A DNA stretch of 64,000 bases from Nageia nagi (lineage: Eukaryota; Pinophyta): the NCBI GenBank assembly GCA_050084985.1, contig JBITNC010000002.1, positions 10,044,001 through 10,108,000 on the forward strand, in the 5' to 3' direction. The translations under genes were made by a program, and so were the position numbers. Every line of letters starts with the position of its first letter. The stretch's first letter is position 1. Below, one piece after another: positions 45,227 through 55,339 of this stretch. The notes beneath the pieces were generated by a model. It was not told where the DNA came from. It searched no databases and saw nothing but the letters and a program-made list of their open reading frames with translations.

Positions 45227-45661
45227 TGAAGAAATTAACTTTTTTTAAATTAACTTCTAACCTTCCAAGATATCAAGAAGGTACTTTCAACATTAATACA
45301 ATAGCATAATAATTAAAATAAATCACACAAATAACATAAGATATAAAATGGTTCCTCTCCTTGGGAGTATGTCCACTAACTAAGATCTTATTCTCAAGGA
45401 CCTCTCTTACAAAATCTCTTCTCTCTCACACACTCTAAACCTATAGCAAAGCTTGCATTACAATTGTGTAATTAGAGAAGGGGAGGGTTCTTCTTTTTTT
45501 ATAAGAACAAATCCACTCTATAATTAATCTTTTTTTCAATTTTTAATCATTTACCTATTTTTATTCTCTTAATACTTTAAGGTATCTAATGATACTTTAA
45601 GTATTAAATGAATTTACATTAAGGAGAAATATTACATAATATTATATTACAAATTCTAACA
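45227..45661 (-). repeat. 5' LTR of inner copia
   Basis: 435 bp, TGAAGAAATTAAC at left and TCTAACA at right. Pairs with 38002-38437. Confidence 0.9.
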
Positions 45662-45947
45662 AAAGGGTGGGTTTCTTCTTATAAATAGAGTGAGGTACCT
45701 CTCTCATTGTGTAACTTATGGAATCATGCTAATGCTTATCTTAATAATTTGTAGGAGAGTTATCTTATGAGAAATTAATAAAAAGGATGGTTTAAAGTGG
45801 ATGTACTCCCAAGAGATGGAGGAACCACTGTACATGATGTGTTATCTTTTGTGTGATTATTTATTGTTTACTTAGAAGCATGAATGTTAGATTTGTTGAA
45901 AAAACTTCAAGGTAATCTTGGTTATATGGAATCCTTCAATTCCATCA
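45662..45947 (+). repeat. 3' LTR of outer copia, right piece
   Basis: Resumes with AAAGG (the duplicated target) and GTGGGTTTC, runs to CCATCA, and is collinear with 33118-33405 of the 5' LTR. Followed by ACCTA (45948-45952), the right target-site duplication of the outer copia. Confidence 0.9.
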
Positions 45948-45952
45948 ACCTA

Positions 45953-46900
45953 AGCTCATAATTGACCAGTGCATAATTAAGTTAGTAAATGGCCTACTCC
46001 TTATCTTCCTCATTCTTCTGAGATAGCATAACTCCTAAATCGAATTCAATAGGTAAAAGATATAAGTGAAAAGGACATTATCCTTTGAAGGAATAAGTAC
46101 TGGTGGAGTTAATAGATATTGCTTAATATCATCAAATGCTCATTGACATGCCTTACTCCACTCAAAATGGATACCTTTATTAAGGAGTTTGTTAAATGGT
46201 TAATACTTGTTGGATAATTGAGCTATAAACCTTATAGTAGCCTAAATATTTTTCTAAAGGCTTATCAAAGTCTTGACATCATGAGGTGAGGACATGATAG
46301 TGATAATAGTTACTTTCTTGGGTTCAACCTCTATACCTCTCTTGGACACAATGAATCCTAATAGTTTCCTTGATGTAATACCAAAGATACATTTCTTGGG
46401 ATTCAACCTGACATTATGCTTGATCAATCAATTAAAGAATTTCTGTTATACATCCCAATGTTGATCTTTGGTTCTATACTTTTCCAATAAGTCATACGCA
46501 TAGTCCTCCACAATATCATGCATCATGTCATGAAAAATATATGTCATGGCACATTGATATGTAGTATCATCAGTATTATTTAGTTTGAAGGGTATGAATT
46601 TATAGCAAAATATCCTCCATCATGTAGTAAATGTGGTCTTATGTTGATTCTAAGGGGCTACCCAAATCTTATTATAACCCAAAAACCATCCATGAGAGAT
46701 AACATTTCATATCCTACCATGTTATCAACTAATGTGTCAAAGTTACACAAAGGGAAATCATCCTTGGGATATGTCACATTAAGATCTCTAAAATCAATGC
46801 ATATTATGATATGACCCTCTAGTTTACCAATAGAGACCATGTTAGACACCCATTGTGGGTAATCTATAAGAAAAATAAACTTGGCATTTAACAACTTTTA
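45953..46900 (-). pseudogene. reverse transcriptase and start of RNase H, gypsy A
   Basis: Minus strand: the open stretch 46658-46894 gives LNAKFIFLIDYPQWVSNMVS, CIDFRDLNVTYPKDDFPL, LVDNMVGYEMLSLMDGFW, the plant Ty3 RT fingers/palm (D of the triad in S-L-M-D-G). Further on (46490-46560) TYIFHDMMHDIVEDYAYD is found: the catalytic Y-V-D-D is Y-A-Y-D, so one catalytic Asp is lost. The frame continues through stops into RNase H and breaks at 45953 at the outer copia. Confidence 0.85.
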
Positions 46901-48380
46901 AATTTCATCCATAATCTATAATGATTGAGATAGGTTGACCTTACGAGGCTTTTGCTTAATTGGCTTTGCATCAGGATGAGTGACTATATTATGGAATACA
47001 ATTTTTGGATCCATGCCAAGCATATCCTAATATCTAAAGGAAAAGATCTTGGTATACCTCTTAATTATTGTTGTATCTTTGGTTCTATCTGAATAATCTA
47101 AGACATCCCCTAGATAGACTATTTTGGGGTCTTTTGGATCATCATTGACATTAATCTCCATTGATTTTCCTAAGTGCATATGATATCCCTCCTCTAACTT
47201 ATTAAATATGGGAAGATATGAGTAATCATCCTTATCTAGATTATTGATGAAAGAAGCTAGAATTGATGCATCAACTTCATCAAGGTAATCATGAGGAAAA
47301 TATGCATCACCCAAGACAAAATAAGGACTTGACAAAGGAGAAAATAAATTTGTGGATTTAGGATTGATAGAATTTTATGAATTGCAATCCATAAGAGGGA
47401 TAAAAGGAGATTAACCATCAAGAAAATTTATAGAAACATCCAAGATGATGTCACATGAAGGATCATGGAAGAAATTATTTGGAATGGAATACTCAGAATC
47501 ATGAGGACTAGATGGCCCAAAATATAGATCAAGATCATGCTCATCATTATGGTGCACCTCCTCCTCTAGAAGATTAACATGTGCAAGTTGTGCTTCTAGA
47601 GGTTTAAGTTTAGGTTCAGAAAACCCTAGATCATGTTTATTTCAATCAAATTGAAAAGGAATGGTAAAAGCATGAACCTATATATGCTCAAATTTTTCTA
47701 GGCCATATCCTTTCTATTTTCATTTAGCAAAGAGTTTACGCACTAGATCAAGACATGATAAGTATTCAATTTTTGCAAAAAAATTCTCCATAAGATAATG
47801 TTTAAGGGGAATTTCCTTGGGTAAATCAATACCTATTTACATAAAGAAAGATTGGTTTGAACAATAGCCTAATGGGATAATTGATCCTAGAAAAAATGTA
47901 GATTCCTATGATCTCCCCAAGTCTCTCACAAGAGGAATATTAACAACAACATAATTTATATGATACTCCCCCTTTCAAAGATGTTCATACTTAATGACAT
48001 ATGAATGTGGTGAAACAATAAGACTAATAAGTTATTTTTTAGCAGGATAAAGATGAACCTAAGAGGAAGAGGGCTTATCTTCCTAAAGCAAATCATATGC
48101 AAGACAAGATAAAGAAGATAAGAAATGACCAAGAGGAGGTACTCTATTATAAGATGGGTGTTCATTCCCACATATGGGCATGAAAGAGGTCTAATGGTTG
48201 GAAGAAGCATGCATAGGATCCTCAGGAGACTTACCATTACAATATATAAAGGAAGCCACATTGGATGGAGATGAAGAAGATGGTTGTGATAAAGAAGCTA
48301 AATGAACTAGTTGAAGACTCAAAGATGAGGATTTTTATAAACATGATTGCTATGGATTAGGATGATCATTCACAAGAATG
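46901..48380 (-). other. spacer between protease and RT, gypsy A
   Basis: About 1.5 kb with short minus-strand frames (for example 47027-47335, acidic, with DYSYLPIFNKLEEGYHMHL). No named domain. Long protease-RT spacers occur in Tat elements. Confidence 0.4.
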
Positions 48381-48800
48381 GTGATTAGAAAAATATGCCC
48401 GCATGGCATTTCAGGTGACTTAAGAAGGAAAGCAGAGTTGTAGTGACTAAAGGATTTGGATCATCTATTATACATTGCACCATTCCATTATATATATACT
48501 TCAAGCATCTTTGGAAAGTAGAAGAAACTAACTCCATATCCTCAATCCATGGTTGACCTAAGAGCAAGTTGTACTGCATCTCACCCTCAACCATATGACA
48601 AGTAGCTGTAATCTCTCTAACTCAAACACTAATTGGAAGTATTATTATACCCATCATCAATGGGAGCATTCAAAAATTCAAAAGGAACCTTAAGCCTTTC
48701 AAATGCTATTGAAGATATGACATTAATCATTGACCCATTCTCTACTAGCACTATCTTCAAAGGATGAGAATCCACATAAGATATACTATATAAAGTAGGA
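48381..48800 (-). pseudogene. aspartic protease of gypsy A
   Basis: Minus strand: HPLKIVLVENGSMINVISSI (active site, D replaced by E in E-N-G-S) at about 48715-48770, then after a gap VEGEMQYNLLLGQPWIEDME and STFQRCLKYI (48385-48594), the same closing block as in gypsy C. The D-to-E change should abolish catalysis. Confidence 0.75.
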
Positions 48801-49489
48801 CTCTTAGGCTTATCTAGTTCTATATGTTGAATCTTATACTAATAAAAGGTAATCCCTAGTCTAGTGGCACTCTAGATAACCCCAATAAAATTTCCAAAAG
48901 AATTTGGGTTATCATCATCTAGTTATATTTCCTTTAATATATTGTTCAAAACATTCCTATGCTCTTAATATTATTGTAATAAATCCCATAGGGAGAGCTT
49001 TATTTGTGTGATCCTAAGCTATTACTCTATCTACATCTAAATAGTCACTAGTGGTTGTGGAGGCTGAGTCTATATTTATACTCTAGAATGAGGTAAAGGT
49101 TATTGAAATCTCACCACCCGTGGAGGGGGATGGGGTGCTCTATCATTGCCTCTACTTGTTCTAGTTGTCACATTAACCATGTTAATATCATAAACCTCTA
49201 TAATCTGATATGTTGGTGGTACTTCTATAACTCCTATAAACTCATAGTCTAGTATGATATAAATGTTTGCCATAAATGAAAAAATCTGACTCTATGTCAC
49301 TGAATCCCACAAACTCATTGGATTATCTTGGGTTGTAGTCATGCATAACCTATTGTATATCCTATGATGATAAATGGTTGATATTGTTATTATGCTTAAG
49401 TAATGGATCTTGAAAATCCCCAAAATTTATATTAGTTTGGGCCACTAGGTTTCCCGTAGATACTTCTCCATTATCTATCAATGTTTGGA

Positions 49490-50330
49490 TAATGTTCCTC
49501 AATTGATTGCATTTGTTTGTCTCATGACCTTTCTATCGATGGTAAATGCAATACTCATTATCCTTGTACCATGTTAGTTTCTCCCAATTAGGATCCTTTT
49601 GTTTAATTTTGGGGAGATTGACCTTGGGTTGTCATTAATTGAATAACTAGATGTGTTTGATGAATATCTGATGATACCTAGTTATTTTGAAGGTTTCTAA
49701 TATGAATTACTAGAATTATTTCCATTTTTGTGGTAATTCATATTTTTATTCTTCTTCTTCATCAATTTTATCTCACCATCCTAAACCTTAACTTCTTCTA
49801 TCAACTTAGCCTTAGATAAAACATCCTCAAAAGTGTGATGTTGTTGAATTATAAGTATAGAAGGAATATATTTATCGTAACTCTTAGAGAACAATTTGAC
49901 CAACTCATACTAAGGAAGTGTATATTACATATCTATGAAAACTACCCTCCATCTACACATGTAATTTGAAATGGACTCATCATCAAACTATGAAAATTTT
50001 CCCAAATCCATGATAGATTCCCTCTTACGAAAATTGATGGCAAAGTGATCAAGGAAATTATCTACTAATGACTCAAAGGAATAGATACTATGATGTGTGA
50101 GATTATTATACCAATCTAAAGAATGCCCTATAAGCATCATAGGAAAATTCCTAATCATAAGTATGTCATCACTGTTGATAATGTAGCAAGAGTACTTGAA
50201 CTATCTAAAATGCTTGCTAGGGTCCTCCTTCCCTTTGAACTTATCTATCTTCGAGATTTTAAATATGTAAGGGAATATCTTGGTAGGTACACTTGGATGC
50301 ATGAGCTCATTGCAAATTGAAGTGTATGAC
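49490..50330 (-). pseudogene. Gag core and knuckle of gypsy A
   Basis: Minus strand: SFESLVDNFLDHFAINFRKR, ESIMDLGKF, DDESISNYMCRWRVVFIDM at about 49925-50080, the Gag core. At about 49500-49560 WYKDNEYCIYHRXKGHETNK then CNQLRN, a knuckle of the same type as in gypsy C with a stop in place of one residue. Between and after are stops and shifts. Confidence 0.8.
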
Positions 50331-50339
50331 AACCTTGGA

Positions 50340-51937
50340 TTCCCATGATCGCTAACTCAAAGTTCCATTTCCTTCAACCTCTTCAATATTTTATCATTGA
50401 TATTTGGAGGTTGTATGCTAACAATGATTTGTTTCTTTGGGACCTAACCAATAGGTTCATCATCATATGGCTTATACTAGTCATCACAATAGGGATCCTA
50501 ATCTTGCATGTATGATTGATCATATTGTTAGGTGTCAAAGGTCACCTTAGGTGTAAGGTTTGTAGGATTTCGAACTAAACCCTCTTTAATCATTAGATCT
50601 TACAACTCTTTGTGATTTGGAAATTTAGGTTATCCAAGCAAAGAGGCTTGAATGTGGTGAGAAAATACATCGCACCTAGGATCATAATGGGATATGAAAT
50701 ATCTAAGAAGAGTATATGCATGAGGATGATCTTCAAGGTGTTATGCATATACTCATCATGAAGGCATCACTATAAGAGAGGAAGAAGAATGATGTAGATG
50801 TAGTGATGGATTAGTCAAGTATGAGTATGACCCATATCCTACATGAATTCTAGGATGGACCCTAGTCTATGTATGGGATATAGGAATACAAGGTATAGAG
50901 GGATAGATATGATGTAAAATAATAGGAAATGAAGGCTCAATATAACATACAAGAACAGACTAATGAGACACCTTAGGTTGGTGTGTAGAATATGGATCAA
51001 CATAGTAATATCCAACCCAATCATCAGGTGGAGGTGGTGGTGTCTTATAAAACATCAAAATATATAGATTAGGACTGATAGGTGGTAGAGGTGGAGGCAT
51101 AGGAGGACCACCTAGAGGAGGATCTGAAGGACCATAGGATGACCTAAACATGGATGGTCTAATACATGGAGGAGGTAGATCATGTAACACATTGACATGG
51201 GAAGGTGACTTAAGATGCAAAAAAGGTTCCTCATGATATATCATATCAGGTACATCATCAATGACATAACACATAGATGGATGTAATGGAAGATACCTAG
51301 TGATAGTGGACATGGGGACATCCTCTATATAACCATCCTCTTCCTTATACTAAGAAATCATAGGGTAGGTGACCTTTATAATAGCAATTTGAGATGGTGA
51401 GGGGAATCTATCAAGAATATCAAATGGAACAAATTGGGATACTTGGAACTCTTGAGATAATGTATGTAGCATGGGATCACTCATAAACATCTCCTTTTGA
51501 TACAAAGGTAATTCTACAATGTAAGTAGGAATATGAGCAGAACTAGGTCCAAGATGTGGTAAGAGATGCTCGATCCCATGCTGTGGAACATAGTATGAAT
51601 CAACCTATGAAGGCTCAACCTAATGATGTGACATAGGTTGCTCAAAACTAGGAGTAAATTCTACATATGGCATGCTAGATCTAGGATGTAGAACCTACGA
51701 TGAATCTATATATGAAGCACTAGTCCTATGATATGTCATATGTTCTCTCCACTCCAGTTGAGGGGTGGACTTGAGAAAATGAAACCTCTCTAATGTATAA
51801 CCAAAAGAGAGGTGGAATGATAAATAAATAGGCTCATGTTGATGTGAATGATGAGGTTTATGTGAACAAATGCGAGAAACATGGAAGAGAAGAAGAGGAT
51901 TTAGCTAATTAATTTCATTCTTATGTTCCTCTTCTTC
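50340..51937 (-). pseudogene. N-terminal proline-rich Gag region of gypsy A
   Basis: Minus-strand frames, the longest 50960-51313, rich in Pro, Ser and Tyr (PPLGGPPMPPPLPPISP, YKTPPPPPDDWVGYYY) with HPSM/DLPP words. This is the N-terminal part of a long Gag, as gypsy C also has. It is cut off at 51937 by the junction with the copia 3 LTR fragment. Confidence 0.5.
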
Positions 51938-52209
51938 GCCAAAATCCTCCCTTGGATCACTCTTTTAACCATCATATAAAGTCATGATATGCATCACTCT
52001 TTTACTGAAGGGTCATGCTCATGAGATGGAGTGTAAGACAAGTTACATTATTTTATTCACAAATACTTAAAAGGTATCTAGGGACACTTTTAAGTATTAG
52101 TGAATTTACATTATCCTATTCACTAAATACCTAAGGTATCTAAGATACCTTTAAGTATTAAGTGAATTACATAAAGAGACCTTACAATAATACATTATAC
52201 ATTCCAACA
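51938..52209 (-). repeat. truncated 5' LTR of copia 3
   Basis: Matches 14928-15199 over 272 bp and ends at the same CCAACA. The inner part of the LTR and the primer site are gone. The junction shares only GCC with the intact LTR. Confidence 0.9.
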
Positions 52210-53760
52210 CATGGGTCAAGATTGTGAAAGAAAAATACCTTTGATATAACTCCTTCTTGGAAGATGATAATCCATTGTGTGGTTCAACCTTTTGAAATGG
52301 CATGCAACTAGCGAAATACTTTTTAAGAAGCTAGTGGTGTTGGATTATAGGATATGATCATATGGTCTGATTATGGGAAAATAGTTGGCTTGCTTAGAGA
52401 TCTCTCATTGAGCTCACAAACTTAGCTCCTTTGGCTAGAAGGATAACTCTAAAGGATGGTATGATGGTGTACAACTATATTATCTATGCAGAGCAAGGTA
52501 AAAGGTGGAAATTTCTTGAGATAAAAGATATGTTAAAACCCTTGGTTAGAGTATTATCCATGTTAAATAAAATGGTAGAGAAATACTTTATCGCCAATGA
52601 CCATATTGAATATTCCTTCATAAGGCTTAATCACAAATAATTATAGTACTCAATGAGAATAGACTACTTAGCCTTGGAATCAGGAATACCAAGTTGGAAA
52701 CCAACATAAAAGATATGTGTCAAAGATCTTATTCCAAAAATCTCTTTTTTGTTGGGTGGCTATACATAACAAAATCCTCACAATCGATAATCTTAAATGA
52801 AGAGGCTTTTTACTACCAAAGAGATGCTCTTTGTGTAAAAAATGTGAAGAAATAGTTGATCATGTTTTGATCCATTATGATTATACCCAAGTAATCATTC
52901 AATACTTCTTTCAATGGTTTCAAATTGATTAAGTCTCTCCAAGGAATATCAAATATCTAATGCTTCAATGGGGGAAGTCCTTTATTAGCTTAAGACTTCA
53001 TAAACTCTGGGATTTTAGCCTGCCCCACATCCTTTGGGGATTTTGGAAAGAGAGGAACTAAAATATTTATAATGACATAAGTTTGGAGGTCAGTAGACTA
53101 GCCCAAGGCATCGCTAATTCCATCCTGGAAATTTTTTCCATAATCGAATTGAAGGATGTATGGGGAACAACCTACGAAACCCCAATTGTGGTCAACTAGG
53201 TACTTGAATGAAGAATTGATCCCCCATGAGATCATCCCAAATAAGTAGCTTCATGTTATTATCCCTTGGTAGGATGGATGGTTCTTAATTTTGATGGATC
53301 TTCAAAAGCTAATTTGGGCATGGCTGGAAGAGGAGGTGCCTTTCAAGATTACTTAGGATAAATTCAATTGATAGTGGCAAAAGATCTTGGTATACAAACT
53401 AGACACTATGCATAGGCGCCAGCAATGTTTCTCAACATATCCATGTTGGAGAGGCTAAATTGCACCAATTTTATTGTTATCGAAGACTCACTTAATATCA
53501 TCAACATCTTCAAAAGAAACTTCCCACCAAGTTGGAATATTAAAGGAATTATGGGAAGAGGCAAAATAGATTTTGAATAGTTTAGAAAACTTAACGCTCT
53601 ATCATAATTACAAAGAAGTGAATAAGTTTACATATTGTATAGTTGATGAAGAAATGAATTTATCGAAACAGATGGTTTGGGATAGAAATTATCCAGAGCA
53701 TTTAGTGGATTTGGCATGACTAAATACTCAGGAGAATAAAAGCATAGATTTTTAACTCTA
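52210..53760 (+). mobile_element. L1-type LINE, right part (zinc finger and RNase H)
   Basis: Second half of the LINE that starts at 11960. It begins CATGGGTCAAGATTGTG, translating W-V-K-I-V-K-E-K-Y-L, which directly continues the RT end at 14639. Then comes an NSFL...NPLCGS segment and a 69-codon open stretch (52431-52640). No convincing poly(A) tail or target duplication is visible at the right end, so that boundary is approximate. Confidence 0.8.
52215..53730 (+). pseudogene. LINE ORF2 C-terminus: zf-RVT and RNase H
   Basis: Near 52795-52875 the phase RGFLLPKRCSLCKKCEEIVD then HVLIHYD matches the zf-RVT pattern (R-G-x3-P-x2-C-x-L-C-x4-E-x3-H). At 53287 LNFDGSSKANLGMAGRGGAF then QDY matches the plant LINE RNase H (F-D-G-S/A-S-K-x-N-P-G-x-A-G-x-G-G); a later stretch around 53460-53560 carries the S-L-N-I-I-N-I-F region. 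Nonsense codons are scattered. It would remove RNA during target-primed synthesis. Confidence 0.8.
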
Positions 53761-54070
53761 AAATGAATTTATAAGACTTCAGGAGCAGTAAGTCTATCAG
53801 CTTAAAAAGGCATATGTTCATGATTTTTGAATTTAAATTCAAAGAATGGCTAGAAGTTAAAAAAGTTGTCTTTTTGTGTGGAAGTGATGTATGATGGGGA
53901 TAATTATTTTAAGAAAATTTCCTTTGTGAACCCTTTTTCCCTATCAGCAATTTTGATGAGGTGTATCGCTACTATTTTGGGAATGCTCAATGGGTAGGGT
54001 TGATAGTTGAGATTGAACTGTGAAGAAGAAGAATTGAAAGGATTGGAGCCCATCATCAAGCTTCATGAAT

Positions 54071-55330
54071 ATGAGTGGGGGAAGGCCCAAAAAATCAAGG
54101 AGGGTAAGGATACCTCGTTATCATAATTTGGATAAATTTCCTTCCACGATGTCTGATGAGACTATTAACCTCCCCCAATCGTCTGACATGGTATGGAGGG
54201 TGAACAACAAAGCGAGGATTCGTGGATGAAATCCAAATATAGATCTGGCCTTAACACAAATCCATCATGTGCCTAAGACTTTCACATCGAATGAAAGTCT
54301 TATCAATCACAGATCTCTCATGTGTTGCGGACTTGATATGAGGGCTCATTGGTTTATTTTAACAAGTGTTGTTATGTTTATAGGTACTTCTTATTGATTC
54401 TCGAAAGCTCTCCTGATTGCATAGTTATGGCCCCCAATCACAAACATGATGAACTACTGGAGGGAAAGGTATACCGCATTGAGCTTCAGAAGCTTAAGAT
54501 CTTATCGGCGATGCGAGCAGTGTTGGATGTCGGATGAATTATGAGGTTTCTCAAAAACTTTAGTGGGTTTAATGAGGATCTCTCCCATCAATTCTTGGCT
54601 AGCTGGAAGAAAGGGATGGTGAATGCCTTTTAGATTAACTTCCAAGTATATCATAAGTTCTTGGCTGAAGTAACTTCCAACAATGGGGGAGGTTATTCGA
54701 CAGGATAATCATAGTATGAAAGCAAATCTTGTCAAGTTTCGTAGAGGCGAATTTGATTTTCCTAAAGAATATAATGGGGTTGTAAGAGCGACTCAGTCGG
54801 AACCATGGTCGAAAGTTGCCTTGGTGATTACGCAATATATAACCTGGGATATCTCAGACTTTTCGGTTCGTAGCTTCCACTTTGGATTCTTGAATCACCT
54901 TAGAGGCTCCAAGATGAATATACCTGCATTCTTGTATGTGGGATTAGAAAAAGTTGCAGAGGATTATCAAAAGAGCAAAGGGTTTGAGTTGGTACATGAA
55001 GGCCTCATCCTCATCATCTTTAAGCATAGCCTTTTCTATAAGGATCTTGATGAGAAATTCGATTAGAATGCACCTAGAAAACATCAAGTGGTGGAAGCTT
55101 TGGAGGATAAGCAAACGAGCAGTGGGGATAAAAACAATATCTAAATGGAAGATAACGAATAGCTTCCAAAAATGATAGTCGGGAAATAAAATGTATGCAA
55201 GTAGAAGAAAGAGAATGTCTATGTAGAGAAGATTAACTTAGAAGCCACCAAAGAAGAGGTAGAACCAAAGGAGAAAGGAGCATTGGAAGCTAAGGAACAG
55301 TCCGAGTAACCAGAGGAATCAGATCCTGAG
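54071..55330 (+). pseudogene. unrecognised broken ORF, probably transposon-associated
   Basis: A coding-like stretch richer in GC than its flanks. Three phases: 54071-54340 begins MSGGRPKKSRRVRIPRYHNL, a basic N-terminus; 54430-54680 gives FLASWKKGMVNAF and INFQVYHKFLAEVTSN; 54683-55066 is a 127-codon open stretch with DFPKEYNGVVRATQSEPWSK, VALVITQYITWDISDFSVRS, FHFGFLNHLRG and NIPAFLYVGLEKVAEDYQKS. A charged Lys/Glu-rich tail follows to about 55330. No family I can name. The F-x-x-S-W-x-x-G ... F-x-V-x2-x-F-L-A-E-V-T plan resembles, from memory, hypothetical proteins that are repeated in plant genomes. Not host-gene-like in condition. Confidence 0.45.
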
Positions 55331-55339
55331 GGGGGCATG

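Larger units (their letters stand above)
38002..45661 (-). mobile_element. inner copia: Ty1/copia element with pol
   Basis: A 7660-bp minus-strand element, structurally complete at its ends: 3' LTR 38002-38437, 5' LTR 45227-45661, TG/CA ends, AAAGG target-site duplication, and a mutated initiator-Met primer site beside the 5' LTR. It codes for integrase, RT and RNase H but no recognisable Gag or protease was found. The two LTRs differ by about one base in ten by eye. It sits in the 3' LTR of a relative. Confidence 0.9.
32946..45947 (+). mobile_element. outer copia: non-autonomous Ty1/copia-type element
   Basis: Plus-strand element with a 460-bp 5' LTR (32946-33405), a mutated initiator-Met primer site (33408-33420), an internal region without coding capacity (33421-37822), a polypurine tract (37823-37831) and a 3' LTR split into 37832-38001 and 45662-45947 by the inner copia. 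Target-site duplication ACCTA. The leader and 3' region match those of the inner copia (CCCCCTT-rich leader, shared LTR features), so it is a gag-pol-deleted relative. Without insertions it is about 4.8 kb. Confidence 0.9.
16830..51937 (-). mobile_element. gypsy A: Tat-lineage Ty3/gypsy element, 5' truncated
   Basis: A minus-strand LTR retrotransposon interrupted by gypsy B and the outer copia. From right to left: Gag, knuckle, protease, spacer, RT, RNase H, second RNase H, integrase, spacer, antisense plant-mobile-domain frame, tandem-repeat 3' region, polypurine tract, 3' LTR. Two RNase H domains and an antisense extra frame are hallmarks of the Tat lineage. Without nested elements it is about 16 kb. 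The 5' LTR and primer site are missing: the sequence runs from Gag straight into a copia 3 LTR fragment at 51938. The left end near 16800-16900 is approximate. Confidence 0.8.
14640..52209 (-). mobile_element. copia 3: Ty1/copia element holding the nest
   Basis: A minus-strand copia element whose surviving parts are 14640 to about 16830 and 51938-52209. Everything between belongs to gypsy A and elements inside it. Outer ends are TG/CA with a 5-bp near-identical duplication of the host LINE. The 5' LTR is truncated and the internal 5' half is absent, so a deletion accompanied or followed the gypsy A insertion. Confidence 0.75.
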
